Shown: positions 1-12,166 of the stretch, piece after piece | How positions within the stretch are numbered: the first letter of the stretch is position 1 | Layout of the letters: every line of letters starts with the position of its first letter | Origin: Adiantum capillus-veneris | Lineage: Eukaryota; Streptophyta; Polypodiopsida; Polypodiales; Pteridaceae | Length of the DNA stretch: 64,000 bases | Assembly: GCA_014529385.2 (NCBI GenBank) | Contig: CM043945.1 | Span: forward strand, 153,389,741-153,453,740 | Direction: 5' to 3' | Notes under the pieces: generated by a model | Seen by the model: only the letters and a program-made list of their open reading frames with translations | What the model was told of the DNA's origin: nothing | Databases searched by the model: none | Program-made: the position numbers and the translations under genes

Positions 1-881
1 TTAGGTTCTTAATCCGATTTAGGCAGCATTGTATGAAATGTACTAGGGCTTTCTAGTGGGCTTAACCCTATTGACCTTTAGCTTAAGTATTATAAAGGGA
101 GTTTACTAATGTGATGAGCCTGGGGAGGGTAACAGTGTTATATGACCCCCCAAAGTTACAAAATTAAAATGTTGAAAATGAACAAACAAAAAATCAAAGT
201 GCCACAATGTAAAATCTTACGCTGGAAGAGAAATCTCAGCTTGAATTGGTACTTCACTCACATGTATCGCCTATGGTACTAGAGCCCTAGAGGTTCCCAG
301 TGTGGGCGCTTTTCCTTGAAAAGCAAAAAACCCAAGGCATACAAAATAGGCACACACATCAAATTGAATCAATGTGAAAAGACTTTGGGGGGTCAAAGAA
401 AAAGTAATCAGTCAGGCGATGATTTCATGAGAAATTCCTTTTATGGTAGCTTAACTACAAGGTCTTCTAGATATAGCCTCTAGTCAGCCCTCGAACATGA
501 ATACTTGGCTCTCGCGATTAAACAACTTAATTGACCACAGAAAATTAAGAAGCTTACCCATGGTATTAATATTCGATCTCTAGTGCTTTTCGACCGTCAA
601 ATTAGCGACCCCAGACTTGTTTAATTTTCTACCTTTACATCTGTTTATGCATTTGATTACATTGCAATTTAATGTTCATTGCTAACAAATTGTTTGAAAT
701 TCTTTTACCAATCAATTTGTCTACCTAAAACTGCATATGCTTTTTAAGAGAATGCAATTACTGTGCCAATGTTGTTTGATTTTGCAGTGACTGAAGAAGG
801 CTAAGGACATTCATCTCAAATGCTCTTCCACCTCGACGAACCAGCTTCAACTCAATAGCTTCCGAGGACGGAATCTACATC
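1..881. other. No gene recognised; tail of a retroelement near its end
   Basis: I see no sustained reading frame or known domain. The last ~100 bases lead into a polypurine tract and an LTR, so at least that part is probably the 3' end of a plus-strand LTR retrotransposon whose body lies mostly outside the window or has decayed. Confidence 0.4.
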
Positions 882-1400
882 AGGAAGGGGGGCATGTTAA
901 CCCTCACGGCTCACGGACACCCCATCACCTACGACGGACGTGTATTATGTATTCGGTAGAGTCAGGTACCGGGCTTGTCGGACCAATAGGGAAAGGTAGA
1001 GTGATCGCCGATGAGAGGCGCACTTTAACTTGGACATTCAAGGGATTAGTTGGTTAAGCATGGGCGCCCAAGTGTGAATGGGGTGAGCTCCTATAAATCC
1101 CGGTTTCGCTGCCCTAGCCAAAAAGGGCCAATCTCCAACAATTTCCCCAAGAGAATCGTCTCAATGGGACGGACTTTCAATCAAATTGACCCCAAGAAGA
1201 TTCATCTTGGTTTCCGGTCATTTCCAGGCAATCTTCAAAACTCCTAGTTGAATCTATGTTTTGCAATAGGCTATCCCTATCACATCTCAAGATCCTATTT
1301 AACTCCTAGTTGTTAATTCCCAGGTTCATCATTTATAAATCTTAATTCCTATTTACATTAATTATCTACCGACCAAGTTTATTTAGAAAATACAAGCGCG
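882..1400 (+). repeat. 3' LTR of a plus-strand LTR retrotransposon, with polypurine tract
   Basis: A purine tract (AGGAAGGGGGGC, 882-893) is followed by TGTTAACCC starting at 895. This is the usual layout of a polypurine tract abutting a 3' LTR beginning with TG. A TATA-like element (CTATAAATC, 1091-1099) lies about 200 bases into the LTR, as expected for an LTR promoter. I cannot fix the right end; a CA terminus somewhere around 1300-1420 is likely. No matching 5' LTR is in the window, so the partner copy would be to the left. Assignment to Gypsy is only a guess from the short proline- and glycine-rich tail preceding the tract. Confidence 0.5.
1091..1099 (+). promoter_or_regulatory. TATA-like box in LTR
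   Basis: CTATAAATC sits within the LTR that starts at 895, in the plus orientation of that element. This is a plausible RNA polymerase II core promoter of the retroelement; activity is unknown. Confidence 0.4.
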
Positions 1401-1709
1401 TTTTTTCCATAGGCAGTTTGATGGTTAATGTCTCTTCGGAAATGCCAACGTTTTAAGTTCAATCCCCGTTTTTTACGAATCCCAAGTTTTTCAATCCTTT
1501 GCCATCCATGGGGCATCTCCATGAAAGCCTGTGGAGTTTTTGGTTCAGAACAACACGGAGATCAATTCCACGATGTTATCCCCTATCTCCCCCATCCTGT
1601 ATTTGTAAATAAACTTGAAATTGACAACTTTAGAAATACTCTTCAATACCTAAAATCCTCATGCTTCTATCGATCTTATACAACTACTCTTTTCTTATGG
1701 TACAAAGTT

Positions 1710-2140
1710 ACCATTAAAGCTTAGCTTAAGAGTGCAATTCTACCTTTAGTGCTAAACTTAATGATGCATATATACTCTTAGCACTGAGCCCTAGCTGCAA
1801 GGTTTCCATTAAAGCTTAAACCTAAAATACAAGGTAGTCACTAAAGATTACACCTAAGTGCAAATTTACCATTAAAGCTTAGCTTATGAGTGAAATCTAC
1901 CTTTGAAGCTTAACTTTATGATGCATAGATACTCTAGCACTTAACCCTATTGCGAGGTTTCCATTAAAGCTTAAACCTAAAATAGAAGGTAGTCACTAAA
2001 GCTTACACCTAAGTGCAAAGTTACCATTAATGCTTAGCTTAAGAGTGCAAATCTACCTTGGAAGCTTAACTTAATGATACATAACTACCATTAATACTTA
2101 ACCCTAATCCCAAGGTTACCATTAAAGCTTAAACTTGAAA
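1710..2140. repeat. Tandem repeat, unit ~155 bp, about 2.7 copies
   Basis: Unit starts marked by ACCATTAAAGCTTAGCTTA occur at 1710 and 1868, with a variant at 2022 (spacing 158 and 154). Each unit contains several internal TAAAGCTTA-type words, so the 155-bp unit is itself built from shorter degenerate pieces. The short open frames overlapping it are not convincing genes. Confidence 0.8.
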
Positions 2141-2528
2141 TGATGCACGTAAACCTTCCTAGTATTGAAACACATGGATTAATTAATCCTACTAAAAATG
2201 AAGATTACCTCCTCTAAACAAGAGGGAAATGGGGTTGAAGTACTTATTGAAGAGATGTGAGGTTCAAGGAAGAAGGGAAGGGATTGATGGTGAAGAGGAA
2301 AGAGCGAGGAGTTTCTTCACAAAACCCTCAAGGGTTTGGCCTTCAAGAGAGGAAGAGAGTTGAGGGTTTGGCCTTCAAGAGAGGGAGAGAGCAAGAGAAA
2401 AGTGTTGAATGGAAACCTTGATTTACTTAAGCATAATGTTGAGCATGGCAAGTATGCAAGTAGCTTAGCAATATGTATGTCTAAAATTACAAAGGAGAGG
2501 GGTGCTTATATAGGAAATGGTGGGTATT
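2141..2528. other. No feature recognised
   Basis: A purine-rich stretch lies around 2220-2400. The open frame crossing it runs straight into the minisatellite and shows no domain. Confidence 0.3.
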
Positions 2529-2775
2529 CTTTTCTCAATTCGTATTGGACCCCACTTCTCTTCTCAATTCCTACTGGACCCCAATTCTCTTCTCAAATCC
2601 TATTGGACCCCAATTCTCCTCTCATTTTCTATTGGACCTCATTTCCCTTCTCGAATGCTATTGGATCCCAATTCTCTTCTTAATTCCTATTGGACCCCAA
2701 TTCTCTTCTCAAATGCTATTGGACCTCAATTCTCTTCTTAATTCCTATTGGACCCCGATTTTCTTCTTAGTTCTT
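2529..2775. repeat. Minisatellite, 30-bp unit, about 8 copies
   Basis: A unit containing CCTATTGGACCCCAATTCTC recurs every 30 bases. Because 30 is a multiple of three, all frames remain open through it, and this produces three overlapping spurious frames of 74-116 codons with periodic W-T-P-I-L or F-S residues. These are products of the repeat, not genes. Confidence 0.9.
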
Positions 2776-3974
2776 ATCTCTTATCTTTCAATTGAGTTAG
2801 GCCCTTTTTCTCCCAATTCCCAATCTAGATCAGTTCCCATGTGGATTTTGACGAAGAAGTATAAAAATAATCTTAATCTTTTTGGAAAAATATAGGGATG
2901 ACGTAATTTTTTATCCAAAATATCCTTATCTTTTCATTGTGGAGTAAAGTCTCGTTGTTCGCATGACTTCTTGATCGGTCTTGCTTGTTCTAAATGATTT
3001 TCTAGGTTGAAAAAGTTTTTAATGGCTCTAGGATTTAGGGAGGGACCTTACAAACTCCCCAACAAAAAGAAAGAGTTGTCCTCAGCTCGAGACATGCTTT
3101 AGAGAGTAGACAGACTCAATCTTTGGTCAACGTATGATTGAAGATGTTCAGTAACTTTAGGATATTTAGATTAAAGGACAGTGAAGCTGGTATGGACCTT
3201 GAATAATACACTTCTCTTTCATTTTTTAGTGTTGACTCAAAAGTCTTATTAATCATAAATAAGTCTTAATGACTCGGGGTTACTTTAATTACTGAGTGTG
3301 ATCTTACTCAACTAGGTATTTTTTCATTGGTGTGATCGGATTGTGTTTCTCTTGTTAGGTCTGAAGATCATTTCTTCAATTTTCTTTCTATCTAGCCTTA
3401 ATACGCTTACCATTCTTACCTAAACTTTAACCTTTTTCCATTTTGAGAGTTGACTCATTTCTCTATTGATATCATCCAACTAATACCATGTTCTTGATAG
3501 TTAAAGGCTTTCATACTGATATTTCAATTAAATCTTGCAATATCTCCTCCCTTGTGTACCCAATTTATTTCCTCCATCCTTATTTCTCTTATGTCTATAG
3601 CTTATTGTCTCATCTTTCACTTGGTAATCAGATATTTAATGTATCATAACAATTAAACTTGTAAAACACCATAGAAAATTTGAATCTCAAAAGAATTGAT
3701 TGACTAGAGATGCTTGAATTTCCTAAATATGTTGATTGATTACAGCCGCAAAAAAGTTACATCAAAAGTGCCATCTATATCTTGAAGAATAATTATAAGT
3801 TGTTCCAAAGAGCAACCAAAAACATGATCAAGGGTTTGGACAAAAAAGGGAGATATTGATTTGATTCCAAAAGGTCCACAATATCTCAATGCAAGCTTAC
3901 AGAATTTCCCTAGATTTAAGGAGCTACGTTTAGGTTTGACTCTGAGGAAAACTTGTTTGCCTTTGCTAAAGCTT
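2776..3974. other. No feature recognised
   Basis: AT-rich sequence without a supported gene, repeat or RNA. The short plus-strand frame at 3861-4049 is a shadow of the integrase remnant on the other strand. Confidence 0.3.
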
Positions 3975-4760
3975 CTAGCGGATGCAGTGAAGATTAGCGT
4001 AGCTCTTCTGCCTATCGCTAGCTCTCTTCACGTTGTCTCTAATGACTAGAAGTTGATGATCTTTCTCTTCTAGGGTAGACTTAGCGGCAGGAACATGAAG
4101 AGCTGGGTTGGCTAATCGAAGAGGGACTAAATATTCGTGACCATACAAGGCTTTAAAGGGTGACATTCTGAGGCTGCGATGGTGAGAAGAGTTATAAGAA
4201 AACTCAACTAGAGGAAGAAACTTGATCCATTGTTGGGGTTGTTGGTTGTAGTATGCTCGAAGCATATCTTCAATGACTTGATTCACTCACTCAGTTTGAC
4301 CATCAGTCTCTGGATGACATGCTGAGCTGAGGTTCAGTTGGGTACTCAGAGATCAAAACATGGCTTGCCAAAACTTAAAAGTAAATTTGGCATCCCGATC
4401 ACTGATGACTCTTGCACGGATTCCATGTAATCTTACTACCTCTTTGACAAATACTTGGGCTATGTCGATGGCGGTGGCTGTCTATTTGATTGGAATTAGA
4501 TGAGCCACCTTAGTGAGCTTATCTACTATGAAAAAAATAGAATCATAGTTTCTAGTTGTTTTTGGAAGATTTGTAGAAAACTCCATATTCAGACATTCCC
4601 ACTTCATGTGAAAAATATATAGGGACTGAAGCTTTCCAGGTAGTAAAGAAGACCATCTGCTAAGGTATAGTCAATTAAGTGTTCCCTTGGGCTCTGAGCT
4701 TGAATCTCTTGCAGAAGAGGTCTAAAATAGGGGTCTACCTAAATTTCTTGTTGAACTTCA
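3975..4760 (-). pseudogene. Ty3/Gypsy integrase remnant
   Basis: The last 103 codons (4286 down to 3975) are open and match the C-terminal half of a Gypsy integrase core, including YNSSHHRSLRMSPF and ALYGHEYLVPL. Reading upstream on the minus strand in shifting frames gives HPETDGQTE (about 4290-4320), ISDRDAKF (about 4390), FFIVDKLTKVAHLIPIK (about 4480-4540) and a WECLNMEF-type segment (about 4590). This is the classic order of the DDE core. An in-frame TGA follows QTE where the family normally has Arg (CGA), consistent with C-to-T decay. The far upstream part (to ~4760) resembles the linker between RNase H and integrase. At least one frameshift and several stops make it non-functional. It fits with the gag remnant at 7453-7898, same strand, as one decayed element. 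Confidence 0.85.
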
Positions 4761-7180
4761 TCGGGTAAAGAAGATCTTAGGTGTGAATTAGTCAGAGTTG
4801 ATGAGGATATGACTGCTCGGTCAAGAGGTCTTTGAGTCTATTGAAGGTAGCATCTCTCCCCAAGAAAAAAAGAAAGAGTTGTCCTCAACTTGAATAAAAT
4901 ACGTAATTGATGAAGCTTCTTGGATACGTCTTGCTACTTAACTTCTTGTTAATACTTTCAACTTGACTTCTCTCTTACACTTCATCCAAAAATCTGCTAA
5001 TATAATACTGGAGTCATGGGAAATCATTCTTAATAAGCTATCTTCTTGAATAAGTCATCATGTTTGTGGCGTCTCTGATACTCTACTTCCTCTTTATAAG
5101 CTGCTAGTAATCCCCTCTTTATCAGCACTTGTTATCCTCTTATTTTTGCGATCTTCACTCTCTTGTAACTTAGTCATTTTCTTATCTGATGGTGTCTTGG
5201 CAAGAAGACTTGGTTCTTCCTGTATGCATCTCTCACTTGCAGAGTGCAGATGAGACAGTTAAAAGACAGTTCTTAGAGCGATACAAAGATCTTCTCTTTC
5301 TTCATTCAAATTATTGTGTCGGCCAGACGATATGGAAGACATGGTGACATCTCACAAGAGTGACTCTCTGGGGTAGAGGCCATTTCTGCAACAATACCCG
5401 ATTTGCTACGGTCACAGAGGCTCTGGGACTTGGCCCTCGATACTACTTCTTCAAAAGGACATGAGATCCTGGGTTCTACGCAAGGTTGTTCTTGCTTGTG
5501 CAGTTTATTTCCCATTCCAAGATTTTCCTCAATACCATCTGGAGTCTTCCTCTTAGAGGTCCTTTTCTTTTCTCAGCTCATACCCGAGAAATTGCTCAAG
5601 CTATTTCTCGTAGGAGCATTCCAGAGGGTGAGCATTCCAACATGTGTGGAACTTGCAATACTTGGTTATGTGACCATATATTAGAGGATCTTTATGAGTT
5701 GTAAAATTTATTGCCTCTCTCTGTAATTACTTCCTGTCTCCCTTGTAATCTTTTTTGGATTTAATTAAAGAAATAACCCTTTTTGAAAAAATTAAGTATT
5801 GACGGTATTTCCTTTTCTTCAAATGTCAGTCCTCTCCTCTTTAATTAAATTCTTAAGGACATCTCAGCAAAGGGTCTTCTGTCTATGATAGTCTTAAGTA
5901 AAGATTCCAACTTTGAGTTCTTGGCTAACTCATAAGTTTGTTTTCTTATTCTCCTTCAAAGTTTAAATATCAACAATATTTATGAGCTTATCTATTGCAC
6001 TTTTCCATGTTGATTCCTTGTGAGTTTTTAAAAATCTGGAAATAAGATTGGACCATACCATATCTCTTTGGTCCCAATCCCAGCTTCCTTTCATCATTGC
6101 AATCCAAGAAATTATTCAATAGTTGTATGCGTCCGCATAGGGTTAAACGTGTAATTCAATTCGATCCACATGTTCTCCATTTCTTAGTAGAAATGGAACT
6201 TTCCTTAGGAGAGAAAAGTTTGATAAGGTGTCTCAACATGACTAACATGTTCTATGGTTCGGATATCCCCATTCTTTCAGGACTATCCTATAAACTTCTT
6301 CTTCTTGAATATTCCAAGCCATCAGTAATTTCAGAATGATTCTTGCTATATATACTTATAGCTTTATCTCTGGCTAATCACAAGAACTTCTTGGATTTCT
6401 TCAATATTAATCAAAATTATCTTCCAGTCAATGTCCCAAAAATTAATTCTTCATGTGGTAGCTACCTTACCCAATCTTGCTCCTTATTACTAAGTTTAAG
6501 GAAGAATAGCAACTAAAGCTCAATAAAAGTTTCATCCATGCCACTTTCATGTGTCTTTGCACAAGTGCATGCGTCTTCATTGATTTATGCCACTTCCATG
6601 CGTCTTCGCACAAGTGCATCACCTATTCTTTCACAAATTTCTATATCGTTCATTTCCAACTTTACTCACTTTCCCACTTGCTTAAATCACAAGGACAAGT
6701 ATAGGTTTCTGGAAATAAGAGCTCCCTAAAATGTTCCTGCATAGCGAGCCTTCGCTTTAGCGTAGTAGTTTTCATCCTCTCATAGATAAGCCACGGAATT
6801 TCTTTTGGCAGATCCCAAGCCATCTTGAAAATTTTTACATAATTTATTGAAACATAGAGACTTCATTTGGTAATATAATTGAAATTTGGGTGCTACATGT
6901 TAGGAATGGGATCGAGCTAGCTAGGGTGGATGAAAGGGAAACATAGTGCAAGCGTGTGTGTAAGCAAGATTATCACTCAAGTGAATTAGGTTCCAAGAGA
7001 GAATTAGCTTGGACTCATAAACACAATCTTGAGTATTGACTTAGCTTAGCACAGGCTCACCATAGACAAGCATGTGGTGCAAAATAGAGTTGTGTTTATT
7101 CATTCATGAAATGAGCTTTAAGTAGCTCTACAGCCTTGCTCCGCAGCATGTGGGATAAATCCACTCTCCTCTCCTTGACT
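4761..7180. other. Unresolved sequence between Gypsy integrase and gag remnants
   Basis: No reverse transcriptase motif was found, although this is where the pol gene of the minus-strand Gypsy element should lie. The pol is therefore deleted, replaced by insertions or too decayed to recognise. Frames at 5306-5515 (-) and 5403-5704 (+) overlap each other antisense and show no domain. TGTTAGGAATGGG at about 6899 could be an LTR start, but no partner was found. Confidence 0.3.
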
Positions 7181-7269
7181 CACACTTTCGGAAAAAGCTC
7201 ACACTTTACAATCCTCCCCTTGAGGTTTAGACTATGACAAGATACTGAAGATGCATGATACACACAGGC

Positions 7270-7425
7270 TAGAAAAATCCACATAGGATGGTGATATCCA
7301 CATAGGAAAATAAAGTCCACAAAGGATGGTGATATCCACACAGGATGGTAAAATCCACACCAGAAAAATCCACAAAGGATGGTGATGTCTACACAGGATG
7401 ATAAAATCCACACAGGAAAAAGTCC
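7270..7425. repeat. Minisatellite of ~18-bp units (ATCCACA-AGGATGGTG type)
   Basis: ATCCACA(C/T)AGGATGGTG and an AAAATCCACAC variant alternate about every 18 bases across 150 bp. The antisense frame here has a repetitive product rich in C-G-F-Y-H-P, created by the repeat. It lies immediately downstream of the Gypsy gag remnant in the element's orientation. Confidence 0.8.
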
Positions 7426-7452
7426 TCCCCTACAAGTAGAGAGTCTGCATCT

Positions 7453-7898
7453 TCAAAATGGGTCTTCAAAAAAGGCAATGTTGCTCTCGTCTTCATCCTT
7501 TCTGTCTTCTACTATGTGAGATGATCCTCTGTTAGGTCTCTTTCCTTCGTTGCTTCTATTGTTGCTTCTACTACTGCTGCTTTCTCCACTGCTACTACCT
7601 CCATTTGAGTAGAACCAAGAAGGAGGGTGTCCCTTCCTACCACATTCGTTGCAAGTTTTGTTTGTGTAGAAGTCTTTCACTATGTGTCCCATCATTCCAC
7701 ATTTATAACACTTTCTTTCGTTTGTCGATGTTGATGGCGAATGCCTTCCCCTTGAGGATGTTGCAATAAAAACTCCTCCTGATGAGGTGAGTGAACCTCT
7801 TTGCTTTCTTTATTCTGCTGGGACTGAGTTGATGACATCTTGGAATGGTGGTGTGGTTCTTTTTTCTTCAAGAAAGTTATTATACCTAGATCATTCAT
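7453..7898 (-). pseudogene. Gag fragment with two decayed CCHC zinc knuckles (Gypsy-type)
   Basis: Two overlapping frames (7898-7692 and 7695-7453) join to a nucleocapsid-like region. KKCYKCGMMGHIVKDF is followed about ten residues later by CNECGRKGHPPSWF, then a Ser/Arg/Asn-rich tail ending in acidic residues. Both match CX2CX4HX4C zinc knuckles except that the last Cys is Phe in each (TTC for TGC). Knuckles bind the element's RNA during packaging, so the losses suggest an inactive protein. The frame switches within the first knuckle. Strand and order agree with the integrase remnant at 3975-4760 being the 3' part of the same element. Confidence 0.75.
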
Positions 7899-9040
7899 TC
7901 CCGAGGGATAAGGGATAAATGGGTTTGTTTTATTTTTGCCGGGCTGGGTGAAGTACCTGCGGTATCTTATTGAAAATCGACCGTAATTTGGGTATGGCCT
8001 GATGCCAATAGTTGGATGAGAAGGTTATACTTAGGGAGGATGATGTGAATTTAATTAAGGAAATCTGTTCGACTTGGTTTCTTAAAAAGGAACTGGAAAG
8101 GCTAGGAATATAGGGGCTATCCTGTGCACCTGTCACTAGATGGTGCTATACCTCTCCAAATAAAATGCTTAGGCAGGAATGATTAAATTACTTGATGAGC
8201 CTTTTCCAAACACTGAATTCTGGAAAATATTGTGAAGGTGATGTCATTTTAATGGCTTGTAACCTATTATCTTGGAATGAATGGGGAGGCAAGATGAATT
8301 GGTTGAAACTAAATGTGTTGCATGATTATTTAGGAAACTAGTTACAAGCTAATTATAGCAGATAAAGGAAAGGAAATGAATTAAAATTTTCTAAATAAAG
8401 ATCTGGTGGGAGCAACCAGATGAATTTCCCTGAACGAGGGTATCCAATAGATTGCATACTGCTTGTTGTTTGATGATGTCTGATAGACTGCTGTCTTCCT
8501 AATTTTATAGTAGTTAAGTACTACCTCCGGAAGGGATTTTCATCAAATGGTTCGGTGGGTGGGCGGATCTAAAGAGTCAGATGGCCGAAGTTGATTTAAA
8601 AATTTTATGTTAAACGCTAGGACTACGTGGGATAAAAATGGATAATCGAGGACGAGCGAGACCATGTAGGATTGCAAGATCCCTCTTCTAAGGGAAAGTG
8701 ATAACTGTCGTGCCTACTTGTCAGGAAAAAGGGGTTATCGCCATGAACCAAGGGAGAAAAAGAAAGCAAGATCAAATCCTCAAGTTAAAGATCAAGAGAA
8801 TCAAGACTAAGGACCACGATTTTGGGTGTAGAAAGCTGTCAAAGACAGATTAATTATGAGAAGCGGATAGAACCATTGAATGAAGGGATGTACCTCCTTG
8901 GGTTGGCATTCGAGATAGGCCGGAGTCCTGTCTAAGTTTCGGTCCCAAGTGGGAGAGATACATGCAGATAGATCTACATCATTCCCTAGAAAGTTCTGGA
9001 GGACTAAGGGAGCTGAGTGGGGTTGAGTCTGGGTATGGCC
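7899..9040. other. Unresolved; possibly gag N-terminal and leader remains
   Basis: Minus-strand frames at 7930-8136 and 8807-9121 have no recognisable domain. A phrase like GGGTATGGCC followed by a (C/T)CCAA word appears at about 7990 and again at about 9030, hinting at a diverged duplication. No gene is supported. Confidence 0.3.
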
Positions 9041-12000
9041 CTGACACCAACAACTGTATCTACAATTCAAGCCTTTGTTATAATGGTCAAGTGGTGGATC
9101 TTTGATGCAGCTACTTACCAATTCTTACTCTAAATGGACAAGTGGTGGATCTAAGATCTACTCACCCCACAAACATTGTGTAAAATTACAAGTGTTATGA
9201 TGGCTAAGTGTTGAATCCACCTAACTGGCCAAGTGGTGGATCTAGGAGACACCAACGATTGGATCCACATTTCAAGCCTTTGTTATAATGCCAAGTGGTG
9301 GATATTTGATGCACCTACTTCCCAATTCTTAGTATAAATGTCCAAGTGGTGGATCTAGGATCTACTCATCCCACAAACATTGTGTAAAATTACAAGTGTT
9401 ATGATGGCCAAGTGCTGAATACACCCACCTTTAAGACATGGCTAGAATGGCCAAGTGGTGGATCTACGAGATACAAACAACTGGATCCACACTTCAAGAC
9501 TTCATTCTAATAGCCAAGAGGTGGATCTTTGACGTATGTAATTCCCTAATTTTAGTCTAAATAGCCAAGTAGTGGATCTATGATCTAGTCATCCCACAGA
9601 CATTCTATAAAATTACTAGTGTTATGATGGCCAAGTGCTGAATGCACCTAGTTGTAGGACATGGTTAGAATTACCAAGTGGTGGATCTAGGTGACACCAA
9701 CAATTGTATCTACCATTCAATCCTTTGTTATAATGGCCAAGTGGTGGATCTTTGATGCACCTACTCAACAATTCTCACTCTAAATGGACAAGTGGTGGAT
9801 CTAGGATCTACTCATCCCACAAACGTTGTGTAAAATTACAAGTGTTATGATGGAAAAGTGTTGAATCCATCTAACTAGCTAAGTGGTGGATCTAGGAGAC
9901 ACCAACAACTGGATTCAAATTTCAAGCCTTTGTTATAATGGCCAAGTGGCGGATCTTTGATGCACCTATTTTTGAATTCTTAGTTTAAATGGCCAAGTGG
10001 TGAATCTAGGATCTATTCATCCCACAAACATTCTATAAAAATACCATTGTTATGATTGCCAAGTGCTGAATACACCTAACTTTAGGACATGGTTAGAATG
10101 GCCAACTGGTGGATCTAGGTGACAGCAACAATTGTATCTACAATTCAAGCCTTTGTTGTAATGGCCAAGTAGTGGATCTTTGATGCACATACTTTCCAAT
10201 TCTTACTCTAAATGGATAAGTGGTGGATCTAGGATCTACTCATCCCACAAACATTGTGTAAAATTACAAGTGTTATGATGGCCAAGTGTTGAATCCACCT
10301 AACTGGCCAAGTGGTGGATCTAGGAGATACCAACAGCTGTATGCACACTTCAATCCTTTGTTCTAATGGCCAAGTGGTGGATCTTTGATGTATGTAATTC
10401 CCAATTCTTAGTGTAAATGGCCAAGAGGTGGATCTAGAATTTACGCATCCCAGAAACACTGTGTAAAATTACAAGTGTTATGATGGCCAAGTGTTGAATG
10501 CACCTAGCTTTTAGACATGGCTAGAATGGCCAAGTGGTGGATCTAGGAGATACCAACAATTGGACGCACACTTCAATCCTTCGTTCTAATGGCTAAGTGG
10601 TGGATCTTTATGTGTCTAATATCCAAATTTTAGTATTGATGACCAAGTGGTGCATTTAGGGTCTACTCATCCCACAGAGATTGTGTAAAATTACCAATGT
10701 TATGATGGCCAAGTGTTGAATGCACCTAACTTTAGGACATGGTTAGAATGGCCAAGTGGTGGATCTAGGTGACACCAACAATTGTATCTACAATTCGAGC
10801 CTTTGTTATAATGGTGAAGTGGTGGATCTTTGATGGCCCTACTTATCAATTCCTACTTCAATTAGACAAGTGGTGGATGTAGGATCTACTCATCCCACCA
10901 ACATTATGTAAAATTACAAGTGTTATGATGGCCAAATGTTGAATGCACCTAACTTGAAGACATGGTTAGAATGGCCACATGGTGTATCTAAGAGACAAAA
11001 CAATTGGATCCACATTTCAAGCCTTCTTTATAATGGCCAAGTGGTGGATCTTTGATGTGTCTAATTCCCAAATTTTAGTATAAATGAACAAGTGGTGGAT
11101 CTAGGTTCTACTCATCCCACAGACATTGGGTAAATTTACCAGTGTTATGATGGCCAATTGTTGAATTCACCTAACTTTAGGACATGGTTAGACTGGGCAA
11201 GTGGTGGATCTAGGTGACACCAATAATTCTATCTACAATTCAAGACTTTGTTATAATGGACAAGTGGTGGATCTAGGATCTACTCATCCCACAAACATTT
11301 AGTAAAATGACAAGTGTTGAATCCACCTAACTTTAAGACATGGATAGAATGGACAAATGGTGGATCTAGGAGACACCAAGAATTGGATCCACATTTCAAG
11401 ACTTTGTTTTATGGGCAAGTGGTGGATCTAGGATCTGCTCATCCCACAAACATTGTGTAAATTTACAAGTGTTATGATGGCCAAGTGTTGAATGCACCTG
11501 CCTTTAAGACATGGCTAGAATGGCCAAGTGGTGGATCTAGGAGATACCAACAATTGGATCCACACTTCAAGCCTTCATTCTAATGGCCAAGTGGTGGATA
11601 TTTGATGTATTTTATTCCCAATTTTTTGTCTAAAGGCCCAAGTGGTGGATGTAGGATCTACTCATCCCACATTGTGTAAATTTACCAATGTTATGATGGC
11701 CAAGTGCGGAATGCACCTAGCTTTAAGAGATGGTTAGAATGGCCAAGTGGTGGATCTAGGTAACGCCAATAATTGTATCTACAATTCAAGCCTTTGTTAT
11801 AATGGCCAAGTGGTGGATCTTTGATGTCCCTACTTACCAATTCTTACTCTAAATGGACAAGTGATGAATCTAGGATCTACGCATCCCACTTACATTGTGT
11901 AAAATTACAAGTGTTATTATGGCTAAGTGTTGAATCCACCTACATTTAAAACATGGTTAGAATGGCCAAGTGGTGGATCTAGGAGACACCAACGATTGGA

Positions 12001-12166
12001 TCCATATTTCAATCCTTTGTTATAATGGCCAAGTGGAGGATCTTTGATGCACCTACTTCCCAATTCCTAGTACAAATGGCCAAGGGGTGGATCTAGAATC
12101 TACTCATCCCACAAACATTGTGTAAAATTACAAGTGTTATGATGGCCAAGTGTTGAATGCACCTAG
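9041..12166. repeat. Satellite array A: four-block higher-order repeat, 222 bp with 205-bp variants
   Basis: About 14-15 units in direct orientation. Each unit has four blocks, most starting with GGCCAAGTGGTGGATCT. Block a (~62 bp) contains ACACCAACAATTG; b (~52 bp) contains TTTGATGCACCTACTT; c (~66 bp) contains CATCCCACAAACATTGTG; d (~42 bp) contains GTTGAATGCACCTAACTT. The c-block landmark occurs near 9173, 9378, 9600, 9823, 10027, 10251, 10456, 10680, 10902, 11132, 11296, 11450, 11672, 11893 and 12115. Intervals are mostly 222-224; three are 204-205, where block d lost ~18 bp; and two are short (164, 154), where block b is missing. The array ends abruptly within block d. Minus-strand frames inside it are repeat artefacts. 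Confidence 0.95.

Noticed and set aside
2090-2110. Telomere-like word (TTAACCCTAATCCC)
   Set aside because: A single occurrence as part of the 155-bp repeat, with no CCCTAAA tandem array.
2336-2895. Three overlapping open frames of 74-116 codons
   Set aside because: All are created by the 30-bp repeat, whose period is a multiple of three and which lacks stops; the products are periodic.
5306-5704. Antisense pair of frames (69, 93 and 72 codons)
   Set aside because: The frames overlap on opposite strands, with no recognisable motif and no supporting signals.
9041-12166. CRISPR-like pattern: a short conserved core with variable spacers
   Set aside because: Spacers are themselves repeated blocks, unit lengths are 222/205 bp, and the context is a plant-type genome. 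It is a satellite.
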